From NCBI GenBank assembly GCA_023398855.1, contig JAEWRS010000286.1:1-6724 (forward strand): a DNA stretch of 6,724 bases, given 5' to 3'. This stretch comes from Bacillota bacterium. GTDB taxonomy: Bacteria; Bacillota; Clostridia; Lachnospirales; Lachnospiraceae. Under the pieces are notes generated by a model. That model was not told the origin of the DNA, ran no database searches, and worked only from the letters and a program-made list of their open reading frames with translations. The translations under genes and the position numbers were made by a program. Shown one piece after another: positions 1-6,522 of this stretch. The stretch's first letter is position 1. Each line of letters starts with the position of its first letter.

Positions 1-626
1 TATGGCAGGCTGGCGGTGACATCTATAATAAAGACGGCAGTAAGGTAGCTTTGATGGACAATGGAGCGGCTGTGGAAGCAGCACAGTTTCTTTATGATTT
101 AAAATTCAAATATGGTGTGCTTACTGATGAAAGCCTGGCACTGTCCGGGGCTGATGTGAGAACCCAGTTTTGTGAAGACCGTATAGCTGTGGCCTCCATG
201 GATGCAAAATCAGCAAGCGTATTAACTGATGCGGGTGTCAACTGGTCTTTTATCCCCAGTTTTGAAAAACAGACAAAAGCAACATGGGTGGCCTCTGATG
301 CACTGGTTATCAGCAATGCATGCAAAAATAAAGAGTTAGCAGCAGATCTGATTAAATATATGACGTCAGCAACAGTGATGTCCAGCTTCCATAAAGAGAT
401 TGCCGGATTCCCTCCAATTACCAAGGATGAGGAATACAATGACAATCCGGTATTTAAGGATATGTATGAGACTCAGACTGAATATCTGCATACCCTGCCC
501 GTTGCAAACGGATCCTTTAAGGTTATGGATACTTTGTACAAGAATTTGCAGCTGATGATGTTGGGAGATTTAACACCAGAAGAGGCAATTAAAAAAACAG
601 TGGAATATTCTGAAAGTATAAATTAA
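1..626 (+). CDS. Sugar ABC transporter substrate-binding protein (5'-truncated by window edge)
   Basis: This is the C-terminal half of an extracellular solute-binding protein of the CUT1 carbohydrate ABC importer class (SBP_bac_1/8, COG1653), which captures sugar outside the cell and delivers it to the membrane permeases. The frame is open from base 3, giving about 207 residues against the usual 420-450, so the ATG at 51 is internal. The fragment begins WQAGGDIYNKDGSK, the typical hinge-region pattern around a ligand-contacting Trp. It continues with the region ending in MDAKSASVL, the stretch DALVISNACKNKELAADLIKY (conserved 'a.sk..ka..fikyl' helix), and a C-terminal helix LTPEEAIKKTVEYSESIN in which EEA..k is common to the family. 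The lipoprotein signal is outside the window. The two permease genes follow immediately, separated by a hairpin. Ligand specificity cannot be read from this half. The family call is firm. Confidence 0.93.
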   Translation, partial: WQAGGDIYNKDGSKVALMDNGAAVEAAQFLYDLKFKYGVLTDESLALSGADVRTQFCEDRIAVASMDAKSASVLTDAGVNWSFIPSFEKQTKATWVASDALVISNACKNKELAADLIKYMTSATVMSSFHKEIAGFPPITKDEEYNDNPVFKDMYETQTEYLHTLPVANGSFKVMDTLYKNLQLMMLGDLTPEEAIKKTVEYSESIN

Positions 627-635
627 TGTCCATGC

Positions 636-667
636 TCTGCCTGACGGAATCTGATTCGTCAGGCAGA
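636..667 (+). terminator. Intercistronic hairpin between binding-protein and permease genes (attenuating terminator or mRNA-stabilising stem)
   Basis: A perfect 10-bp inverted repeat, CTGCCTGACG (637-646) and CGTCAGGCAG (657-666), extends by one T-A pair on the outside. With one bulged G, a further GAAT/ATTC stem can form inside, leaving a 3-base loop. The stem is followed by AATTTT, only a short T-run, so it may terminate partially or act mainly as a 3' stabiliser. It starts 10 bases after the binding-protein stop. In sugar ABC operons such an element commonly makes the binding protein more abundant than the permeases; that role here is inferred. Confidence 0.75.
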
Positions 668-683
668 ATTTTATCAAGGCAAA

Positions 684-691
684 AGGAAGAG
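684..691 (+). promoter_or_regulatory. Ribosome binding site deciding the start of the first permease
   Basis: The purine run AGGAAGAG (684-691) lies after the hairpin and before two in-frame ATGs, at 692 and 698. AGGA ends 4 bases before the first and 10 before the second. It argues against the far-upstream in-frame ATG at 626, which has no such site and would translate through the hairpin. Confidence 0.65.
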
Positions 692-697
692 ATGTCT

Positions 698-1579
698 ATG
701 AAGAGTAAACAAAAAGAGGCTTTAACCGGTATCGCATATGTACTTCCCAGCTTTATACTGATTATGGTCTTTTCTATCATTCCAATTATTATGAACGTTT
801 ATTTCAGTTTCACGAAATATAATATCATGCAGCCGGCCCAGTTTGTTGGTATGAAAAATTATGCCAGGATGCTTAAGGATTCTTACATTTGGGCGTCACT
901 GAAAAATACAGCCACATTTACACTTATAACGGTACCCGTGCAGACAATGCTTTCTTTGCTATTTGCATCCATCATTGCAGAACAGTTCCGCAACAAATTC
1001 GGGAATTTTATTAAAAGCTCGTTATTTATTCCCGTTATTGCTTCTGCGATCCTGGTTGGTACCTTATGGTCGATTCTTCTAAGTCCTACCGGAGTTGTTA
1101 ATAATATACTTGGTCTGCTGGGAATCCCCAGTGTTAATTGGCTGGGCGGAAAGAACACCTCACTGATCAGTATCTGTATCACCAGTATCTGGAAGAATGT
1201 TGGATACTTTTTGGTTATTTATTATGCCGGTATTTTGAACATCCCAAGGAGCCTGTATGAGGCAGCTGAGGTTGATGGTGCTTCGCCCGTACAAAAATTT
1301 ATGTATATTACCCTTCCATGTCTGTCCAGCGTGACATTCCTGGTTGTGACACTTGGTACAATCTGGTCCTTCCAGGTGTTTGATCTGGTGTACACCATGA
1401 CTGGCGGAGGACCTGGCATGAGCACGATTACCTTAGTGCTGACAATCTATAATACGGCTTTTAAGGAATATAACATGGGATATGCAAGTGCCATTGCCCT
1501 GTTAATGTTTGTATTTGTACTGTTAATATCGTTTCTGCAGAAACTGTTATTAAAGGGTAAAGGAGAGGAGGAAGTATGA
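698..1579 (+). CDS. Carbohydrate ABC transporter permease, MalF/UgpA type (COG1175)
   Basis: Inner-membrane subunit of a CUT1 sugar importer, pairing with the next gene product to form the translocation channel. With the start at ATG 698 it has 293 residues, normal for the family. It opens with a short Lys-rich cytoplasmic segment and a first membrane helix at about residues 13-34 (YVLPSFILIMVFSIIPII, with the characteristic 'P.....f...P'). Further hydrophobic segments lie near 70-95, 105-128, 157-180, 208-230 and 262-283, making six. The EAA loop that docks on the ATPase is clear: EAAEVDGASPVQKFMYITLP at 188-207. The stretch FDLVYTMTGGGPG (228-240) is a second strong signature of this subfamily. 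The alternative ATG 692 would add Met-Ser. A start at 626 (24 extra residues) is unlikely because that DNA is the intercistronic hairpin. The stop overlaps the next start as ATGA, implying translational coupling. Family certain; substrate unknown. Confidence 0.95.
   Translation: MKSKQKEALTGIAYVLPSFILIMVFSIIPIIMNVYFSFTKYNIMQPAQFVGMKNYARMLKDSYIWASLKNTATFTLITVPVQTMLSLLFASIIAEQFRNKFGNFIKSSLFIPVIASAILVGTLWSILLSPTGVVNNILGLLGIPSVNWLGGKNTSLISICITSIWKNVGYFLVIYYAGILNIPRSLYEAAEVDGASPVQKFMYITLPCLSSVTFLVVTLGTIWSFQVFDLVYTMTGGGPGMSTITLVLTIYNTAFKEYNMGYASAIALLMFVFVLLISFLQKLLLKGKGEEEV
1561..1571 (+). promoter_or_regulatory. Strong tandem ribosome binding site for the second permease
   Basis: AGGAGAGGAGG contains two overlapping-type Shine-Dalgarno cores, AGGAG at 1561-1565 and GGAGG at 1567-1571, spaced 10 and 4 bases from the ATG at 1576. 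It lies inside the last codons of the first permease, where it encodes the Gly-Glu-Glu-Glu tail. It supports ATG 1576 as the start. Confidence 0.8.
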
Positions 1580-2400
1580 AGAAAGCGGAAAAGAACGGCT
1601 GGATAGTCAAAATCTTCATCGGGACGGTTATTTTATTTGCCGCACTTATGGCAACGGCTCCTTTTATCTATATGATGGTGGTATCTTTAACTCAGAAAAC
1701 GGTACTGGATTTAAACTTTAAAAATGCTGATTTCAGCTTTATCAACTATAACCGTGTATTCCGCAATTTCAATCTGGCGGTCAATCTGACCAACAGTATG
1801 ATTGTAACTGCTTCCGCCTGTGTGCTCAATTGTATCATTTCTTCTATGGCTGCTTATGCATTTGCCAAAAAGAAGTTTCCATTTCGTGACCAGCTGTTTA
1901 ACATCTATCTGGCCACATTGATGATACCAGGACAGGTAACCTTGATCCCGGTATTTACCATTATGAAAAAGCTGGGCCTCATGAATACTTATCCCGCATT
2001 GTTTTTACCGATAATCAATGCTTTTGGCGTTTTTCTGATCAGGCAGTTTATGGTGACCGTACCAGATGAGCTTTTGGAAGCAGCCAGAATTGACGGCTGC
2101 GGTGAGAACCGGATATTTGTATCTATTGTGATCCCTCTCATAAAGTCTGTTATCGTGTCTTTGACAATTTTCACTTTTATCACCTGCTGGAATGATTTCC
2201 TCTGGCCGCTGGTAATCGTAACTAAGCCACAGATGCAGACGCTGACTCTTGCGATTTCTGCGCTGAAGGGGAGCTATTCAACTAATTATGGCTTGGTAAT
2301 GGCTGGCTCTACATTGACCTTTTTGCCGCCGTTTCTTTTGTACATTTTTCTGCAGAAACAGTTTGTGGAAGGAATTGCTGCCAGCGGAATTAAAGGATAA
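1576..2400 (+). CDS. Carbohydrate ABC transporter permease, MalG/UgpE type (COG0395)
   Basis: Second membrane subunit of the sugar importer, 274 residues, full length for the family. The first membrane helix is at about 10-36, followed by the external loop with SFINYNRVFRNFN (54-66), matching the family's 't..Ny..v' pattern. NSMIVTASACVLN (73-85) leads into the second helix. AAYAFAKKKFPFRD (92-105) matches the highly conserved 'aayala..kf.gr' element, and LMIPGQVTLIPVF (115-127) the 'mmiP.q...iPl' segment. The EAA loop for ATPase contact is EAARIDGCGENRIFVSIVIP at 168-187. The protein ends FVEGIAASGIKG, the typical MalG-family C-terminus 'f..Glt.GavKG'. It begins in the ATGA overlap with the first permease, so the two are coupled at translation. 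No ATP-binding gene follows, which suggests a shared MsmK/UgpC-type ATPase encoded elsewhere. Family certain; substrate unknown. Confidence 0.96.
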   Translation: MKKAEKNGWIVKIFIGTVILFAALMATAPFIYMMVVSLTQKTVLDLNFKNADFSFINYNRVFRNFNLAVNLTNSMIVTASACVLNCIISSMAAYAFAKKKFPFRDQLFNIYLATLMIPGQVTLIPVFTIMKKLGLMNTYPALFLPIINAFGVFLIRQFMVTVPDELLEAARIDGCGENRIFVSIVIPLIKSVIVSLTIFTFITCWNDFLWPLVIVTKPQMQTLTLAISALKGSYSTNYGLVMAGSTLTFLPPFLLYIFLQKQFVEGIAASGIKG

Positions 2401-2406
2401 AAATAC

Positions 2407-2414
2407 AAGGAGGA
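2407..2414 (+). promoter_or_regulatory. Consensus ribosome binding site of the glycosidase gene
   Basis: AAGGAGGA begins 7 bases after the second permease's stop codon (2398-2400). The GGAGG core lies 10 bases before ATG 2424 and 4 bases before an in-frame TTG at 2418. The ATG is preferred by codon type, but the spacing does not exclude TTG. The difference is two residues. Confidence 0.8.
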
Positions 2415-2423
2415 TTTTTGTTT

Positions 2424-4124
2424 ATGGTACAGTATGAGTTCTTTTTGACACATTCTCTGGAAAAGGTATTTTCGGATCGCAGACCAGAAGCATGGAAGCC
2501 AGACTGGAATCTTGAGGGGTTCCGGAATGAAGTGGTTTCTTTTCAGCTGGTATACACTGCCACGGATGGGACCCGTGGAATGCCGCAGCAGAAATTTCGG
2601 ATTAAAGTATCCGGTGCTGAAGCAAGAATGAGGAAGGTTGGACTGGTTCCTTCGGATTATCCCTGCTATGGGGAATATGATACCAATTATATTACTGCCA
2701 GTGCCGGGATGTTTCCGGATATGCTGCAGTCCTTTGATGGGATGGTGATTCCTGTTCCAGGGCAGATGAGAAGTGTCTGGATCGATATTGATCTGAAGAA
2801 TCTGGAGGCAGGACTTCATGAGATAAGGGTTTCGGCTGAAGCGGAAGCAGTGACAGCTTGTGGTAACGGCGTGATGATCCATAATCATCATGCAGTGGAG
2901 CAAAACTGGAAGCAGACCATACAGCTGCATGTACTTCCGGCGTTACTGCCGGAGCAGAAACTTCTTCATACGGAGTGGTTTCATGCCGATTGTCTGGCAG
3001 ACTATTACAAGGTAAAGGCTTTTAGTGAGGAGCACTGGCAGATCGTTGAGAATTATATCCGTTTTGCCGGAGAAGAGTGTGGAATTAACCTGCTTCTGAC
3101 GCCTGTTTTTACCCAGCCGCTGGATACAGTAGTTGGAGGAGACAGGACAACCGTCCAGCTGGTAGATGTAGTGCGAAAAGACGGAAAATACCAATTTGGA
3201 TTCCGCCGGCTGGAGAGGTGGTGTAAGCTTTGCAGGAAATATGGCATACAGAATCTGGAAATAGCTCACTTCTTTACCCAGTGGGGTGCACATGCCACTC
3301 CAAAGATCATTGCTGAAACAGAAAACGGCATGGAGCAGATCTTTGGGTGGGAGGTTGAAGCTGTTTCCGCGGAGTACCGGAGCTTTCTGGAAAGCTTTGT
3401 ACCTGCACTTCTTGGGGAGCTGGCTGATTTGGGATATGAGAAGAACCAGCTGTTTTTCCATATTTCCGATGAGCCGGGAGAAGAGCATCTGGAAAGTTAT
3501 CTGAGAGCCAAAAAACAGGTGACTGATCTGTTAGAGGGGTATACGATTGTGGATGCGCTCAGCAGCTACGAATTCTTTAAGCAGGGCATTGTAGAGCACC
3601 CGATTCCGGCGAATGACCATATTCAGCCGTTTATTGACCATGGTGTAGAAGATCTGTGGGTATATTACTGCTGTGTCCAATGCGTGGATGTTCCTAACCG
3701 CTTTTATGCGATGCCAAGTGCACGGAACCGGATCATGGGAGTTCTGATGTATTTGTACCGCATCAAAGGATTCCTGCATTGGGGATATAATTTTTATAAT
3801 TCTGCGTTTTCTCTCCGGCAGATTGATCCTTATGTGGAAACCCATGCAGGCTATGCATTTCCTTCCGGAGATCCTTATCTGGTATATCCCGGAGAGGACG
3901 GAAGTGTGGTTTCTTCCATCAGAAACCAGGTGCAGATGGAAGCCTTTTATGATCTGCGGGCATTAGAACTCCTGGAAAGCCTGTCAGACCGGGAAACAGT
4001 GGAGTCTTTGATCATGGAAGGTGAGAAGAAAAAAATGACATTCAAGTCATATCCCGCCAGCAGCAATTACCTGTTACGTCTGCGCAGGAAAATAAATCAG
4101 GAAATCGTTAAAAGGCTGTCATAG
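2424..4124 (+). CDS. DUF4091-domain glycoside hydrolase, GH123-like (putative intracellular beta-N-acetylgalactosaminidase)
   Basis: A 566-residue protein with no signal peptide or membrane segment, so probably cytoplasmic. Residues about 1-175 look like a beta-rich N-terminal domain (EVVSFQLVYTA; GLVPSDYP). Residues about 180-520 match the DUF4091/GH123 barrel pattern: HTEWFHADCLADYY (182-195), INLLLTPVFTQPLDTVVGGD (221-240), AHFFTQWGAHATPKI (281-295), then HISDEP (346-351) whose Asp349-Glu350 pair aligns with the Asp-Glu catalytic pair of GH123. There Asp positions the substrate N-acetyl group and Glu is acid/base. VYYCCVQCVDVPNRFYAMP (413-431) and GFLHWGYNFYN (449-459) are strong DUF4091 C-terminal signatures. 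GH123 enzymes use substrate-assisted catalysis on beta-GalNAc. The gene is the last of the importer operon, 23 bases after the permease stop, so it probably processes the imported sugar. Family assignment is strong; GalNAc specificity is inferred, since many DUF4091 proteins are uncharacterised. Confidence 0.85.
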   Translation: MVQYEFFLTHSLEKVFSDRRPEAWKPDWNLEGFRNEVVSFQLVYTATDGTRGMPQQKFRIKVSGAEARMRKVGLVPSDYPCYGEYDTNYITASAGMFPDMLQSFDGMVIPVPGQMRSVWIDIDLKNLEAGLHEIRVSAEAEAVTACGNGVMIHNHHAVEQNWKQTIQLHVLPALLPEQKLLHTEWFHADCLADYYKVKAFSEEHWQIVENYIRFAGEECGINLLLTPVFTQPLDTVVGGDRTTVQLVDVVRKDGKYQFGFRRLERWCKLCRKYGIQNLEIAHFFTQWGAHATPKIIAETENGMEQIFGWEVEAVSAEYRSFLESFVPALLGELADLGYEKNQLFFHISDEPGEEHLESYLRAKKQVTDLLEGYTIVDALSSYEFFKQGIVEHPIPANDHIQPFIDHGVEDLWVYYCCVQCVDVPNRFYAMPSARNRIMGVLMYLYRIKGFLHWGYNFYNSAFSLRQIDPYVETHAGYAFPSGDPYLVYPGEDGSVVSSIRNQVQMEAFYDLRALELLESLSDRETVESLIMEGEKKKMTFKSYPASSNYLLRLRRKINQEIVKRLS

Positions 4125-4140
4125 TATAAAACATAAATAA
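4125..4140. other. 16-base convergent intergenic gap without a visible terminator
   Basis: Only A/T-rich sequence separates the stop codons of the glycosidase (TAG) and the regulator (TAA on the minus strand). A 12-base A/T palindrome AAATAATTATTT at 4135-4146 spans the end of the gap, but it has no GC stem. I could not find a GC-rich hairpin with a T-run on either strand here, so the two transcripts may overlap at their 3' ends. Confidence 0.6.
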
Positions 4141-6342
4141 TTATTTCTGGTTCTTTCTCAAGGTATTGGGCGTCTGCAGTTCATAGCGCTTGAATACCCG
4201 GATAAAGGAGGCATCACTGGAAAAGCCTACGGCTGATGCGATTTCCCTGATACTTAAATTTGTGTTGCAGATTAGCTTTTTGGCTTGTTCAATTCTCAGG
4301 GAATTGATGTACTGTACCACACCGATCCCATAGGCGGTCTTAAAAGTAGTGGAAAGGTAGGAATCACTGATATTTAATTCTGCCGAAATCCGGTAAAGAC
4401 CAAGCATTGAATCGGCAAAATCTCTTTGGATAATATTTTTGGCACGTTCAGCAATGTTGGACGTGCTGTTTTTTGTAATCTGCAAAGGAGTTGACAGTTC
4501 TTTTAAAATACTCTGCGTATACTCCCTTAACTGAGCCGGGGAGGCGCAGGACAGGATCTGGGCCGTATGAATGCAGGTACCAGATGTCTGAATGTCTTGT
4601 TTGGTCTTTTGCTTAGCATTTAGCAGCAGGTTTTGTATGGATCTGAATTTAACTTTTGTAACTTCTGAGGAATCCTCCTGGGAAAGATAATTGTCAAAAA
4701 CAGAGGGCACCAGCACCAGGGCATTCCTATAATCATTCTGAATCATATTTTTTGAGAAGTTTTCAAATACTTCAATATAGGATAAGCCTGGAGATGTAAT
4801 AGTTTCCATATAATTGTTATAGCAGATGACAGAGGATTCCTGCCTGGTAGAATAATGCAGGGCCGTTACAGCCTGGGCATAGCTATATTGTATATTGACA
4901 AGACCGTCGTAGTCTAAACCAAGAGCAATAACCCATCTGTCATCTCCAAACACATCTGCCTTCATCTCTTTTAAAAACATTGAAATCATATTTTGTGTAA
5001 CTGTTTCCTCAATATTAAAAAGAATCACCAGGTTTCCTTCATGAAACGAGGATATTACATCATATTGGTGTGTTTCACAATATTTGTTAATTGTAACAAG
5101 CAGGTCCTCATTTGTTTTGGTACTGTGGGAAACTGGTTCGGCAATGGCAATTAAATAGCGTGGGTTTTCAAATATAACATTGCATCTCTTGGCAACATTA
5201 AAGATGGCGTATTCGCTTTGCATATCCCCATATAACACGGCTTTTAAGAAGAAATTGCTTATCAGGGACTGCTGCTCCAGCACTTTTTCGGTGTTCTCCC
5301 AATGGTCTTTAATTAACTGATCAAAGCGTTTGTGAATGGTCTCATATTCATCATTTTCTTTATCCGGAGTGCCTCCGATTTTATCCAGAAGATTGATGAG
5401 GGGTGTGATATTCTTGCGGCTGATATGTGCAGAAGCAAGGATACCTGATATTCCACAGGCAATAATTCCCAGAATGCAGATTCCAAGGGTAATATAAACC
5501 GGCTGTAAATTATTCTTATGGAAATAAACATTTAAATAGCATAAATTCTTCAGACTTGAGGGTCTGGCATACAGCAGGGCAGACGATTCTTCCATAATAG
5601 CGGGAGCCTCCAGGGTGTCAGGCAGCAATGTGGCAAGCCGGGTCAGCTCGTCACTGTTTCCTGTGTAAGCAATCAGCTGGCCTGCCAGTAAAATACCAAG
5701 TGATGAATGAGGGTCCCCGGTTCTTTCCATCATAAGGGTGGAATTTAACAGTTCATCCGTATTTAATTCAAAAATAAGGTAACCCGCAAGCTCGTCCGAA
5801 TTTTTTATCTTCCGGATATAACAAAACTGGTTCCTGCTGTCAGATTTCAGATAAGCAAAGTCGCCGTCAGATTCCGTTGTAAGAGTATCCAGCCATTGCT
5901 CATAGCCATTTAACAAAAGGTTATTATCCAGGGCATAATAGGAACTTGTATCATAGTATCCTAAGTTACCCACGATTTTCTGGATATTGGGATAATAAAT
6001 GTATATCTTATGGATTAATTTACTGGAATATTTAAAGTTTGACATCTGATCGCTGAACTGATAGACTTTTGGGTCAATGGTTTCCGGTGCCTTTTTTAAT
6101 TTCTTAAGATAAATATTGGCAGGATGAAGCTCCAGATTGGAAGAGTATTTGTACAGTTCAAGCAGGCGGGAATCAATATTTGTCTGAATATACTGGGTTA
6201 AATTGCTGCTCATCTGGATGGCGTTATTCCGGAGCAGAATGAGCATGTACCCGCACAGAATGGAACACAACAATAATATTGCCGCAACCACCACCAGAAT
6301 TGATTTAAACCATTTAAGAAAGGTTGGATTGTTAAATTTCAT
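4141..6342 (-). CDS. Membrane-anchored AraC-family transcriptional regulator with extracellular sensor domain
   Basis: A 733-residue one-component regulator, probably sensing an extracellular ligand or binding-protein complex and activating transcription from the membrane. Residues 12-36 form the first membrane helix (SILVVVAAILLLCSILCGYM) and about 282-304 the second. The roughly 245 residues between them should lie outside the cell and have the length and pattern of a Cache-type domain. After a linker (305-360), residues about 385-510 resemble the degenerate GGDEF-like middle domain seen in YesN-type regulators, including SYAQAVTALHYS (487-498). The C-terminus (about 640-730) is a double helix-turn-helix AraC domain: ISAELNISDSYLSTTFK (652-668), then IREIASAVGFSSDASFIRVF (698-717), the classic second-helix signature. 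The usual 'G.tP..yR' after it appears as ELQTPNTLR. The start ATG at 6342 has AAGGAG 11 bases upstream. It is convergent with the sugar operon and is its likely regulator. Family firm; ligand unknown. Confidence 0.94.
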   Translation of the reverse strand: MKFNNPTFLKWFKSILVVVAAILLLCSILCGYMLILLRNNAIQMSSNLTQYIQTNIDSRLLELYKYSSNLELHPANIYLKKLKKAPETIDPKVYQFSDQMSNFKYSSKLIHKIYIYYPNIQKIVGNLGYYDTSSYYALDNNLLLNGYEQWLDTLTTESDGDFAYLKSDSRNQFCYIRKIKNSDELAGYLIFELNTDELLNSTLMMERTGDPHSSLGILLAGQLIAYTGNSDELTRLATLLPDTLEAPAIMEESSALLYARPSSLKNLCYLNVYFHKNNLQPVYITLGICILGIIACGISGILASAHISRKNITPLINLLDKIGGTPDKENDEYETIHKRFDQLIKDHWENTEKVLEQQSLISNFFLKAVLYGDMQSEYAIFNVAKRCNVIFENPRYLIAIAEPVSHSTKTNEDLLVTINKYCETHQYDVISSFHEGNLVILFNIEETVTQNMISMFLKEMKADVFGDDRWVIALGLDYDGLVNIQYSYAQAVTALHYSTRQESSVICYNNYMETITSPGLSYIEVFENFSKNMIQNDYRNALVLVPSVFDNYLSQEDSSEVTKVKFRSIQNLLLNAKQKTKQDIQTSGTCIHTAQILSCASPAQLREYTQSILKELSTPLQITKNSTSNIAERAKNIIQRDFADSMLGLYRISAELNISDSYLSTTFKTAYGIGVVQYINSLRIEQAKKLICNTNLSIREIASAVGFSSDASFIRVFKRYELQTPNTLRKNQK

Positions 6343-6353
6343 ATTCAGAGATT

Positions 6354-6359
6354 CTCCTT
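6354..6359 (-). promoter_or_regulatory. Ribosome binding site of the AraC regulator
   Basis: On the minus strand AAGGAG precedes the ATG at 6342 by 11 bases. The spacing is slightly long but the core is canonical. No better in-frame start lies nearby, and the first residues (MKFNNPTFLKWFK) form a normal basic lead-in to the first membrane helix. Confidence 0.7.
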
Positions 6360-6382
6360 AACAAGTATCGTTTATCATTCAT

Positions 6383-6402
6383 CTCTATGATACCATATAG
6401 AG
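6383..6402. repeat. Inverted repeat over the -10 of the regulator promoter
   Basis: CTCTAT (6383-6388) and ATAGAG (6397-6402) form a 6-bp dyad with an 8-base spacer that exactly brackets the predicted -10 box. It could be an operator for a dimeric DNA-binding protein. Six base pairs in A/T-rich DNA can also arise by chance. Confidence 0.4.
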
Positions 6403-6415
6403 TGTTGCCGGGCAA
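6387..6415 (-). promoter_or_regulatory. Predicted sigma-A promoter of the AraC regulator (extended -10)
   Basis: Reading the minus strand, TTGCCC (6415-6410) is followed after exactly 17 bases by TATCAT (6392-6387), preceded by TGG, which gives an extended -10 (TGnTATCAT). The -35 matches TTGACA at 4 of 6 positions and the -10 matches TATAAT at 5 of 6. Transcription would start near 6380, giving a leader of roughly 38 bases that contains the ribosome binding site. Confidence 0.68.
6405..6415. repeat. Palindrome over the -35 of the regulator promoter
   Basis: TTGCCGGGCAA is a 5-bp perfect palindrome around one central base, and it contains the whole predicted -35 box. Together with the dyad over the -10, it makes the regulator's own promoter a plausible site of repression. 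The binding protein is unknown; AraC proteins usually prefer direct repeats. Confidence 0.4.
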
Positions 6416-6493
6416 TGAGAGAAATAGAAGCTGACGGTTGAATGAAATCCGGTACCAATGACTGGTCCTGAAATACGTTATCCTATAATTTTA

Positions 6494-6522
6494 TTGTAAG
6501 AAATTGGTATTTTTGCTATAAT
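6494..6522 (+). promoter_or_regulatory. Strong predicted sigma-A promoter for the right-edge gene (extended -10)
   Basis: TTGTAA (6494-6499), a 17-base spacer, then TATAAT (6517-6522), a perfect -10 preceded by TGC and therefore extended (TGnTATAAT). The -35 matches the consensus at 4 of 6 positions. Transcription should begin near 6529, about 125 bases before the start codon at 6654. It diverges from the regulator promoter, with about 80 bases between the two -35 boxes. A second TATAAT at 6484-6489 lacks a convincing -35. Confidence 0.75.

Noticed and set aside
626..697. N-terminal extension of the first permease from the ATG at 626
   Set aside because: The extra 24 codons consist of the perfect inverted repeat, encode non-family residues, and lack a ribosome binding site. 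A good site lies just before 692/698.
2286..2930. Long minus-strand open frame of 214 codons opposite the permease/glycosidase junction
   Set aside because: Its translation is Cys/His/Ile-rich with no recognisable domain, and it lies antisense to two well-supported genes, so it is a shadow frame.
2943..3488. Minus-strand open frame of 181 codons inside the glycosidase gene
   Set aside because: It is antisense to the conserved catalytic region, has no ribosome binding site of note and shows no family resemblance.
4162..4199. GGTATT...AATACC inverted repeat just inside the regulator 3' end as a terminator for the operon
   Set aside because: Six-base-pair stem with a loop of about 26 bases and no T-run. 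It lies within conserved coding sequence of the AraC domain.
6362..6375. Possible catabolite-responsive (cre) site in the regulator leader
   Set aside because: The core WAANCGNT fits on the minus strand, but both outer ends of the consensus (TG...CA) are wrong. Too weak to claim.
6451..6468. Short inverted repeat ACCA...TGGT with a GGTACC palindrome in the divergent region
   Set aside because: Only four base pairs, with mismatches when extended. Expected by chance in a region this size.
6484..6489. Second TATAAT as an independent promoter
   Set aside because: No acceptable -35 at 16-18 bases and no TG extension. The nearest resemblance (ATGACT, 6458-6463) is 20 bases away.
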